A stretch of 64,000 nt of DNA. Source: M3007 sp031425035 (GTDB taxonomy: Bacteria; Bacteroidota; Bacteroidia; Chitinophagales; Saprospiraceae). The first letter of the stretch is position 1. Each line of letters begins with the position of its first letter. The DNA lies in the NCBI GenBank assembly GCA_031425035.1, contig JANPIN010000077.1, forward strand, positions 1 to 64,000, read 5' to 3'. The position numbers were made by a program, and so were the translations under genes. The notes below the pieces were generated by a model. It searched no databases. It had not been told where the DNA came from and was given only the letters and a program-made list of their open reading frames with translations. Shown here one piece after another: positions 7,798 to 14,325 of this stretch.

Positions 7798-9573
7798 ATG
7801 AAAACAATGCGCCCTGTAATCCGCATCGGACTAGTAGTTATTGTAGTTTCTCTAATCGTCTGGTATTACCAGCGTTCCAAGCAAAACGGACCCGCTACCG
7901 AACTGTTGAACATCCGGATGGAAGCGGCTCCGAACAACCTCAATCCGTTTCTGACCAGTTCCGGCTACTCCAGTCATATAGCGGCGCTGATCTTTCAAAC
8001 CCTGGGTATCACCGATCCGCAAAGCTATGCCCTGAAACCGGCGCTGGTCAAGGCTATTCCCGCTGTCCGCCCGGTAACGGAAGGCGCGCACCAGGGGGAA
8101 AGGGCCTATGACTTTGAAATAAATGGCGCGGCAACCTGGGAAAACGGGACGTCGGTTACCGCAGAGGATTTCGTGTTCACGATGAAATTGATTTTCCACC
8201 AGGGTTTACCGGATACCTACCGCAAGTACTTCGAATACGTTTCGGGTGTGGAGGTGGATCCGGCCAATGCCAGGAAATTCACCGTGTTCATGCGTCAATA
8301 CTATATATTGACGCTCGAAGCCCTGTGTACGACGCCCATTTATCCCCGGTACAACTATGATTCGCTGGGTAGAATGACCAATATTCCCCTGGCTGATCTG
8401 CTGGACCCGGAAAAAGGAAAGGCTTTTGCCGAGTCGGAAAATGGCAAGGCTTTCGCGGAGGTATTTACCTCGCCAAAATTTGCGAGCGACCCCCAATATA
8501 TTACCGGAAGCGGTCCCTATCGCATAAAAAGCATGAACGGCGATCAGGGCCTGGTGCTGGTCAAGAAAAAAGGCTGGTGGGGCAATCAGGAAGTCTCCTC
8601 GAACCCCCTGCTGGCGGCCTACCCGGAACAGCTCGTTTTTAAATTTGTAAAAGATGAAACGGCGGCCCAGAACCTGCTCCAGACCGGCGACCTCGATATT
8701 GCGACCGACATCAGTCCGGCGCTGTTCAAGGCCATGCAGCAGGATACCCATTTTACCCGCTTATATGACTTTAAAACCGGCTGGGTACCGCGTTACGGGC
8801 GTATATTGATCAATTTGCGCCAGCCGGATTCCAATTTGCTGGCCGATGTACGGGTGCGTAAAGCCCTGGCTTATGCCATCGATTACGATTATTTACTGAA
8901 TACCGTGCAGCAAGGCTATGCCAAACCGATCGCCGGGCCGATCCACCCTTCCAAGGCCTACTATGCCAAAGATCTTTCGCCTTACACGTACAATCCCACG
9001 GAAGCCAAACGCCTGCTGAGCGAAGCCGGCTGGGCCGACACTGATCAGGACGGTATTCTGGATAAAGTGATCAATGGCCGCCGGGTGCCACTGTCGCTGA
9101 AATTGCTGACCTCGACCGGTACACCCGTCTCGGAAATGACGGCAGAAAGCATCAAGGATAAAGCGCGGCAAATCCAAATCGAGATCGTGCTGGATCCGCA
9201 GGAAATAAGCACCATTATCAAAAATATCGGTGCGGGTAATTTTCAACTGGCCAACTCGGCTGCCGTCAATCAGATCGGACTGGATGAACTGACCCAGCCT
9301 TTTCACTCGACCAGTGCGATGAACCGGGGACGTTACCAAAATCCGCAACTCGACAGTATTATTGACGCCATCCGGACCACCGAAAATGAACCGGTGCGCA
9401 ATGCACTATACGTAAAGGCCCAGCACATTATTCACGATGATGTACCGGTTGTTTTCCTGTATGCCGCTGAGCGCCGGTATATTATTTCTAAAAAACTGGA
9501 CTACGTACTCACTGCGGACGGCCTGGGTTTTTATGAACAATTGTTCCATCGCAAGGCGGAAAACCTGAAATAA
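7798..9573 (+). CDS. ABC transporter substrate-binding protein, family 5 (peptide/nickel type)
   Basis: A 591-aa periplasmic SBP_bac_5 protein of the DppA/OppA class. A single hydrophobic segment at about residues 8-25 has no lipobox Cys, so it is a signal peptide or a membrane anchor. The family start is clear in LNIRMEAAPNNLNPF, with ENGTSVTAEDFVFTMK and the later DVRVRKALAYAIDYDYLL and NPTEAKRLLSEAGW motifs. A calcium-loop-like DTDQDGILD near 416 is common in this family. No permease or ATPase gene lies beside it, so it may work with a transporter encoded elsewhere. The sequence GTATTTTTACCGG about 80 bp upstream may be part of its promoter. Confidence 0.85.
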   Translation: MKTMRPVIRIGLVVIVVSLIVWYYQRSKQNGPATELLNIRMEAAPNNLNPFLTSSGYSSHIAALIFQTLGITDPQSYALKPALVKAIPAVRPVTEGAHQGERAYDFEINGAATWENGTSVTAEDFVFTMKLIFHQGLPDTYRKYFEYVSGVEVDPANARKFTVFMRQYYILTLEALCTTPIYPRYNYDSLGRMTNIPLADLLDPEKGKAFAESENGKAFAEVFTSPKFASDPQYITGSGPYRIKSMNGDQGLVLVKKKGWWGNQEVSSNPLLAAYPEQLVFKFVKDETAAQNLLQTGDLDIATDISPALFKAMQQDTHFTRLYDFKTGWVPRYGRILINLRQPDSNLLADVRVRKALAYAIDYDYLLNTVQQGYAKPIAGPIHPSKAYYAKDLSPYTYNPTEAKRLLSEAGWADTDQDGILDKVINGRRVPLSLKLLTSTGTPVSEMTAESIKDKARQIQIEIVLDPQEISTIIKNIGAGNFQLANSAAVNQIGLDELTQPFHSTSAMNRGRYQNPQLDSIIDAIRTTENEPVRNALYVKAQHIIHDDVPVVFLYAAERRYIISKKLDYVLTADGLGFYEQLFHRKAENLK

Positions 9574-9645
9574 TCGTTATAATACTTTCAATTTACAACC
9601 AAATCGCGTTTCGGCGCATCCATCCATTAATAAAACTCTGACTTT

Positions 9646-10035
9646 ATGGCATTCGAAGTGGAAGGCAAACTGCACAAGCTTTTTCCGACAGAACAAAAAT
9701 CCGCCAGTTTCATGGCACGGGAATTCGTGCTGGAAATACCGGACGGCAATTATCCCCAGGTAGTAAAATTTCAAGCAGTACAGGACCGTTGCGCCATACT
9801 GGACTCGTATCAGGAAGGCGACCGCATTAAAGTCAGTTTCGACCTGCGCGGCCGGGAATGGAACGGAAAATACCTGACCAACCTGAATGCCTGGCGCATC
9901 GACAAGGCCGGCGACGAAGGCAGCGGCCCCGTGCGCAGTGCCGCAGCGGTAGACAACAGTTTCCCGGCCGATCCGTTTCCTAGTTACGGCGATGCACCAC
10001 CAGCCGTCGGCAATCTGGAAGACCTGCCGTTTTAA
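9646..10035 (+). CDS. DUF3127 protein (predicted OB-fold)
   Basis: A 129-aa cytoplasmic protein matching DUF3127, a small family common in Bacteroidota: MAFEVEGKLHKLF at the start, REFVLEIPDGNYPQVVKFQ in the middle and GDRIKVSFDLRGREWNGKYL in the second half. The alternating pattern suggests a single-strand nucleic-acid-binding OB-like barrel, but that is inference. The last 40 residues are acidic and Pro-rich and end in DLPF, similar to the acidic tails of SSB proteins that recruit partners. The gene ends directly against the palindrome at 10039. Confidence 0.8.
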   Translation: MAFEVEGKLHKLFPTEQKSASFMAREFVLEIPDGNYPQVVKFQAVQDRCAILDSYQEGDRIKVSFDLRGREWNGKYLTNLNAWRIDKAGDEGSGPVRSAAAVDNSFPADPFPSYGDAPPAVGNLEDLPF

Positions 10036-10038
10036 CCA

Positions 10039-10150
10039 GTAGGGGCAACGCTTGCCGTTGCCCTGCCCAACCATCAATCAGTGTTGGGCAACGGCAAGCA
10101 ATATTGGGCAATCACAATGAATATTGGGCAACGGCAAGCGTTGCCCCTAC
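10039..10150. repeat. palindromic GTAGGGGCAACG repeat element
   Basis: A perfect 25-bp inverted repeat (10039-10063 with 10126-10150, outer ends GTAGGGGCAACG / CGTTGCCCCTAC) encloses about 62 bp that repeat the inner words TTGGGCAACGGCAAGC (again at 10084-10099) and AATATTGGGCAA (10100 and 10120). The element starts four bases after the DUF3127 stop and ends ten bases before the next start codon. Structure and size fit a REP or MITE-like dispersed element; no transposase is present. Confidence 0.75.
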
Positions 10151-10160
10151 AACAAACCGT

Positions 10161-10772
10161 ATGCGTATCCGCTGTACATTGACCGCATTGCTTTATTTGC
10201 TCCTGACAGGCCTTTCTCCGGTATGGGCACAGCAAGCACGGACGTTCTCTGGCATCAGCAGCCGTTGGAGCGATTCCTTCGTGGAATGGGACCTGCTGGC
10301 TTTTTCTACGGATAATACCGATCTGGAAGAAGGAGAGGATCCGCCGCAGGAAAACGTCGGCGAATTCAAACTTCGCTGGCTCAACGTGCGGGATGACTGG
10401 TCGGAATGGGAAGTCGATATGTTCGGCCAACGCGGCACGATCCGTCAGAAGTTCAAGGGCGATTTTACCAACTGGGAATTGCGCACCTACGACGGCGCGG
10501 TTATTACCATGCGGGCGGCCTGGACCAATGACTTGAATGAATGGCGCATCACCAACAACGATTTTTCCCTGACCCTGAAAAGCCGCTGGACGAATCAGCT
10601 CGACGAATGGTTGGTCCAGGATGATACCCGGGGGCGCTTTTACATGTACACCCTGCGCCAACGGGACCCGCGCGACTGGGCCATTGAAGACGGACTGGAT
10701 GAGTCGGTGTCGCTGCCCATGCGGATGGCCCTGATATTTATCAGCGCTTTTCACGGCTCCCCGCGGATGTAA
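10161..10772 (+). CDS. secreted Trp-repeat protein of unknown function
   Basis: A 203-aa exported protein. The ATG at 10161 starts a clean signal peptide (MRIRCTLTALLYLLLTG, cleavage after VWAQ). An upstream in-frame ATG at 10104 lies inside the palindromic repeat and is rejected. The mature part is a tandem array of about six 20-25-residue units, each with a W-x5-EW or closely related pattern: SRWSDSFVEWDL, RDDWSEWEV, GDFTNWEL, AWTNDLNEWRI, RWTNQLDEWLV and DPRDWAI. Regular Trp spacing with alternating polar residues suggests a beta-rich fold such as a solenoid or small propeller. I do not recognise a named family. Confidence 0.75.
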   Translation: MRIRCTLTALLYLLLTGLSPVWAQQARTFSGISSRWSDSFVEWDLLAFSTDNTDLEEGEDPPQENVGEFKLRWLNVRDDWSEWEVDMFGQRGTIRQKFKGDFTNWELRTYDGAVITMRAAWTNDLNEWRITNNDFSLTLKSRWTNQLDEWLVQDDTRGRFYMYTLRQRDPRDWAIEDGLDESVSLPMRMALIFISAFHGSPRM

Positions 10773-10861
10773 ATGCGGCTCGAACCGGAAAGGCTATTAC
10801 TGACGTATATACTGATCAAACCCGGTTTTACAAAACAGAGGTTATAAACGAACATACAGCC

Positions 10862-11287
10862 ATGCCAATAACCTATTCGTTCCTACTGCTTTTATCCTGC
10901 TTCAGCCTGCAAAATCCAGCGACCATGCGCTTACAATTCAATAATATCAATGATGCCCGGGGCAGCATTTACGTGGCTGTTTATGACCAGGCCGGCAAAT
11001 TCTTACAGGAAAAGGAAGTCCGTCATCAGCAAATCATACCGGTTTCGCAAACGGGGGAACTGGAAATTACACTGACTGATCTGCCGGCCGGCACCTACGC
11101 CGTAAGCTGCTTTCATGATGTGAACGGTAATGGCAAGATGGATAAAAACATCGTGGGCATTCCGACAGAGCCCTATGGGTTTTCCAATAATGCCCGTCCT
11201 ACGTTTCGGGCGCCCAACTGGGACGAGGCGAAATTCAACTGGGAGCCTGGTGCGGAGGCAGTGAAAATCCGGCTGGAGAAATGGTAA
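10862..11287 (+). CDS. DUF2141 secreted protein
   Basis: A 141-aa protein with an N-terminal hydrophobic stretch (YSFLLLLSCFSLQ) that may be a signal peptide. The rest matches DUF2141: RGSIYVAVYDQAGKFL, then TDLPAGTYAVSCFHDVNGNGKMDKN with a calcium-loop-like Asp/Asn cluster, and IPTEPYGFSNNARP. Family members are periplasmic or surface proteins with a beta-sandwich fold and no known activity. A second start (ATG at 10925) would remove the signal. It is followed by a strong terminator shared with the convergent DUF3276 gene. Confidence 0.82.
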   Translation: MPITYSFLLLLSCFSLQNPATMRLQFNNINDARGSIYVAVYDQAGKFLQEKEVRHQQIIPVSQTGELEITLTDLPAGTYAVSCFHDVNGNGKMDKNIVGIPTEPYGFSNNARPTFRAPNWDEAKFNWEPGAEAVKIRLEKW

Positions 11288-11311
11288 AGAGCAGACTATA
11301 AGCATAAAAAA

Positions 11312-11343
11312 AAGCGCGTTCTCTCCGAGGAAAGAACGCGCTT
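11312..11343. terminator. bidirectional intrinsic terminator
   Basis: A perfect 11-bp stem (11312-11322 with 11333-11343, AAGCGCGTTCT) closes a 10-base loop in the gap between the convergent DUF2141 and DUF3276 genes. An A-run precedes it on the plus strand, giving a U-tract for the minus-strand transcript; the plus side has a weaker T-rich tail. Confidence 0.85.
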
Positions 11344-11376
11344 CATATTTATTGATTCAACAACGGCCGGTAGCAA

Positions 11377-12219
11377 TTACCATTGAACGTCGTCTTCGTC
11401 TTTTTCTGTTTCTTCTTTTTTATCTTCTTCCGGCTCTTCGGAGCTGGTTTCTTCGACGTTGTCGTCGTCTTCTTTTTCCGTTTCGGCGACCACCCGTGTA
11501 AATGGATCGGCTCTTGGCGTGCGGACAAATTCGCCGCGATCTTCGTCACCATCCATTTCCCGGTTTTGGGCTTCCCATTCCGCTTGACGGCGGTCAAATT
11601 CTTCGTAGTCGAATTCCGGCATCAGCTCGGTTTTCACGTGGTTGACCACTTCATTCAAGGAAATTACAAAACGGTTGAAATCCTCTTTGTAAAGGAAAAT
11701 TTTGTGGCGTTTGTAACCGAATCCATCTTCCCGGCGGGTACTTTCCGTGATGGTGATGAAATAGTCACTGCCTTTAGTTTTTTTCACATCCAGGAAATAC
11801 GTGCGGCGTTTGCCGGCCCGAACCCGTTTGGAAAATACGCTTTCTTCCTGATCACGGTCACGGTCGCGATCGCCGCCACCGCCAAAACCACCCCGGTCGC
11901 CGCCGCGGTCATTGCTGCCCCGGAAACCGCCCCGATCGCCACCACGGTCGAAACCGCCGCCACGTTCGTTGCCACCCCGGAAACCGCCACGATCACCGCC
12001 GCCGCTACGTTCGTTATTACCCCGGAAACCGCCACGATCGCCACCGCGGTCATTATTTCCGCGAAAGCCACCGCGATCACCACCCCGGTCAAATCCGCCG
12101 CGGTCAGTACCCCGGTCGTTGTTCCGGTCAGCACCCCGGTCGTTATTCCGGTCATCACCGCCGCGCTCGTTGCTGGGCGAATCATTATTGTCTCTCCGTT
12201 TAAAGTTCCCGTATTCCAC
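11377..12219 (-). CDS. RGG-repeat PUR-domain (DUF3276) nucleic-acid-binding protein
   Basis: A 280-aa three-part protein. Residues 1-125 are a low-complexity array of DRGG, FRGNN/FRGSN and ERGG units with Arg, Gly, Asp, Asn and Phe, resembling eukaryotic RGG/FG RNA-binding tails. Residues 126-205 form a DUF3276/PUR domain (SKRVRAGKRRTYFLDVKK, DYFITITESTRRE, HKIFLYKEDFNRF), the fold that binds single-stranded nucleic acid in Pur-alpha and its Borrelia relative. Residues 205-280 are a strongly acidic tail ending DEDDVQW. Most bacterial PUR proteins are little more than the domain, so the two flanks are extra. It is monocistronic, with a TACCTTTG element at 12263. RNA or ssDNA binding is inferred from the fold, and condensate formation is only a hypothesis. 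Confidence 0.85.
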   Translation of the reverse strand: MEYGNFKRRDNNDSPSNERGGDDRNNDRGADRNNDRGTDRGGFDRGGDRGGFRGNNDRGGDRGGFRGNNERSGGGDRGGFRGGNERGGGFDRGGDRGGFRGSNDRGGDRGGFGGGGDRDRDRDQEESVFSKRVRAGKRRTYFLDVKKTKGSDYFITITESTRREDGFGYKRHKIFLYKEDFNRFVISLNEVVNHVKTELMPEFDYEEFDRRQAEWEAQNREMDGDEDRGEFVRTPRADPFTRVVAETEKEDDDNVEETSSEEPEEDKKEETEKDEDDVQW

Positions 12220-12262
12220 CTGTCAGAATGTTTTGTGAAAGTTTGTGATGCGTAATCATGAG

Positions 12263-12270
12263 CAAAGGTA
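12263..12270 (-). promoter_or_regulatory. putative -7 element (TACCTTTG) of the PUR-protein gene
   Basis: Read on the minus strand this is TACCTTTG, 44 bp upstream of the start codon and matching TAnnTTTG. The same octamer lies before the two divergent genes at 62 kb. No clear -33 TTTG at standard spacing. Confidence 0.45.
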
Positions 12271-12333
12271 GATTTTCCGCTGATACCGTTTGTTTTTTTT
12301 TCAAATTATCCCAATTGCCTGAAATTGTTGCTT

Positions 12334-14130
12334 TTAGCGGCTATATTTCAGTTGCCCATGTACGTAAGTACGTAAAACTTTAGCCGTTAAAATTTCTTCC
12401 GGCACACAGCGCAGCAGGTCGGCGGACAACACCACAAAATCGGCATACTTGCCCACTTCAACCGAACCCTTCGTGGTTTCTTCAAAAGCCGCATAAGCAT
12501 TCCAGCGGGTATATGACAGGAGGGCCTCCTCCCGGCTTAGACAATTCTCCGGAAAAAAGGCATCGCCGCCATCTGCACGGCGGCGGGTAACCGAGGCATA
12601 CAGGCAGGGCAGCGGGTCTACGTCTTCCACCGGCGCATCGGTGCCATTGGTCAGGCGCGCGCCCTGATCCAGCAGCCGCCGCCAGGCATAAGCGCCGGTT
12701 TGGGCCCGGGCAAAACCCAGTCGCTTGATGACAAAAGGCGCATCACTGGTGCAGTGGATCGCCTGCATGGAAGCAATTACGCCGAGCTGCGCAAAACGCG
12801 GCTGATCGGCCGGGTCCGTATGCTGGGCGTGCTCGATGCGCCAGCGGAAACCCGGATGCCCGTTATCGCCTTGAAAACCAAATTGTTGTATTTCTTCCGG
12901 ACTGGCCGGATACCGCTGGAATGTCTGCTCAAAAGTGTTCAACACTTCGCGGTTGGCCCGATCGCCAATGGCGTGCACGCAGTACTGCAAATGCAGGCGC
13001 CGGCATTCGGCAGCCAGTACGGCCACTGTTTCGATGGGCGTGGTGTTCTGCCCGTACGTATCGGGTTTATCGGTGTAAGGCGCCAGCAGCCAGGCGCCGT
13101 AAGAACCCAGCGCGCCATCTAGGTAGGCCTTCACGGCGCGGCAGGTGAAAAAACCTTCGCCCAGTCCGATCTGGGGATAAGCCGCCAGTTTGGAATAATC
13201 CGCCGGCGCAGGTTGCATGACCATGGCCCAGAGGCGCAGGCCCAGTCGGCCCGTTTCCGCCAGCCGGCGATACTGCTCCAGTTCCCAGAAATCGCTGCCG
13301 GCATCCTGGAAAGAGGTAATGCCTTTGGCCAGGCATTCCTGGGTTGCCAGCTCGATAGTACGTTCGAACGCGGCCACCCGCTCGGCTTCCGGGCGCTGAT
13401 TTTTCCAGGCCTCGAAAGGTTTCTGGATGAGGTCCATGGCGTTTTCTTCAAACATGCCGGTGAGTTTGCCCTGGGCATCGCGCACGATGCGGCCACCCAC
13501 CGGGTCGGGTGTTTCGCGGCTGATACCGGCCAGCTCCATGGCCTTGGCATTAGCAAACAAACCGTGGCCGCTGGCATGATACAGGATCACCGGGTTGGCG
13601 GGCGAAACGAGCGACAGGGAGTCGTGGTAAGGGTAGCCATTTACGCTGCGCCCGGGAGAAACTGCCCATTTTTCCTGGTGCCAGCCCCGCCCTTCGACCC
13701 AGGCGCCGGGCTCGGTGCTGCGGGCCTTCTCCCCGACCAGCTGCACAATTTCCTGCCAGCTTTTGGGCGTCATTAAATTCAGGTTTTGCAAACTACGACC
13801 CAGGGAGGAGAAATGCCCGTGGCCTTCTATAAAACCGGGCATCACGAAAGCGCCTTGTAAATCAATCACTTCGGGTTTGGCCGCCGCACATTCCGGCAGG
13901 CTGCAATTGCCGTCCACACCCACGATCAGGCCATTTCGGATCAGTACGGAACTGGCCTCCGGGTGCTGCGGATCGGCGGTGAAAAAGTGGCCGTTGGTCA
14001 ACAGCAGCCAGTGGTCGGGCGCAGCCGGAGTCTGGGTGGGCTGGCAATTCGGTCCCACGAAAACCACCATCAGCGCCAGGGCGATAGTGGTGGGCAGGGA
14101 TAATTTTGAACGTTTTACAGTCAGTGTCAT
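12334..14130 (-). CDS. amidohydrolase family 3 protein (YtcJ-like), probably exported
   Basis: A 598-aa metal-dependent amidohydrolase of the YtcJ/amidohydrolase-3 group. The composite beta-sandwich includes LLTNGHFFTADPQHPEASSVLIRNG. The metal-binding HxH is in FIEGHGHFSSLG. A carboxylated-Lys region and the later HAIGDRANREVL, EHAQHTDPAD and GTDAPVEDVDPL motifs complete the barrel. The start at 14130 gives a hydrophobic N-terminus ending in GPNC, a possible lipoprotein signal. The frame continues 216 bp upstream, but using that would overlap the divergent DPP4 gene and add residues unlike the family. Substrate is unknown; YtcJ relatives hydrolyse amides or formamides. Confidence 0.87.
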   Translation of the reverse strand: MTLTVKRSKLSLPTTIALALMVVFVGPNCQPTQTPAAPDHWLLLTNGHFFTADPQHPEASSVLIRNGLIVGVDGNCSLPECAAAKPEVIDLQGAFVMPGFIEGHGHFSSLGRSLQNLNLMTPKSWQEIVQLVGEKARSTEPGAWVEGRGWHQEKWAVSPGRSVNGYPYHDSLSLVSPANPVILYHASGHGLFANAKAMELAGISRETPDPVGGRIVRDAQGKLTGMFEENAMDLIQKPFEAWKNQRPEAERVAAFERTIELATQECLAKGITSFQDAGSDFWELEQYRRLAETGRLGLRLWAMVMQPAPADYSKLAAYPQIGLGEGFFTCRAVKAYLDGALGSYGAWLLAPYTDKPDTYGQNTTPIETVAVLAAECRRLHLQYCVHAIGDRANREVLNTFEQTFQRYPASPEEIQQFGFQGDNGHPGFRWRIEHAQHTDPADQPRFAQLGVIASMQAIHCTSDAPFVIKRLGFARAQTGAYAWRRLLDQGARLTNGTDAPVEDVDPLPCLYASVTRRRADGGDAFFPENCLSREEALLSYTRWNAYAAFEETTKGSVEVGKYADFVVLSADLLRCVPEEILTAKVLRTYVHGQLKYSR

Positions 14131-14148
14131 ACGCAGGTAGTCAGCGCA

Positions 14149-14156
14149 CAAAGGTC
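14149..14156 (-). promoter_or_regulatory. putative -7 element (GACCTTTG) of the amidohydrolase gene
   Basis: One mismatch from TAnnTTTG (G for T at position 1), 18 bp upstream of the chosen start codon at 14130. It supports that start over the upstream alternative, because the upstream start would lie ahead of the promoter. Confidence 0.3.
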
Positions 14157-14325
14157 GCTGCCGGTCGGGCTTTTTGATCTGTTTTCGGTAAAAAAACTGT
14201 ACGCCCGGTCGTTTGCCGGGTCGAAGAGCGTTAACCGGGTAGCTTGAACCCGCTTTTGTCGTAAAAATCTGTCCCCCGCTAGGTCTCCCCTGCCGGCGTT
14301 GTATTTTCACCGCGTCTACTAAACC

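Noticed and set aside
10104..10160. Upstream start for the Trp-repeat protein
   Set aside because: The extra 19 codons lie inside the palindromic repeat and hide the signal peptide that begins at 10161.
11383..12255. A 290-aa open frame antisense to the PUR-protein gene
   Set aside because: Its composition (long Phe-rich and Ala/Thr/Val-rich runs) is the mirror image of the RGG repeat codons. No start context or family similarity; it is a shadow of the repeat.
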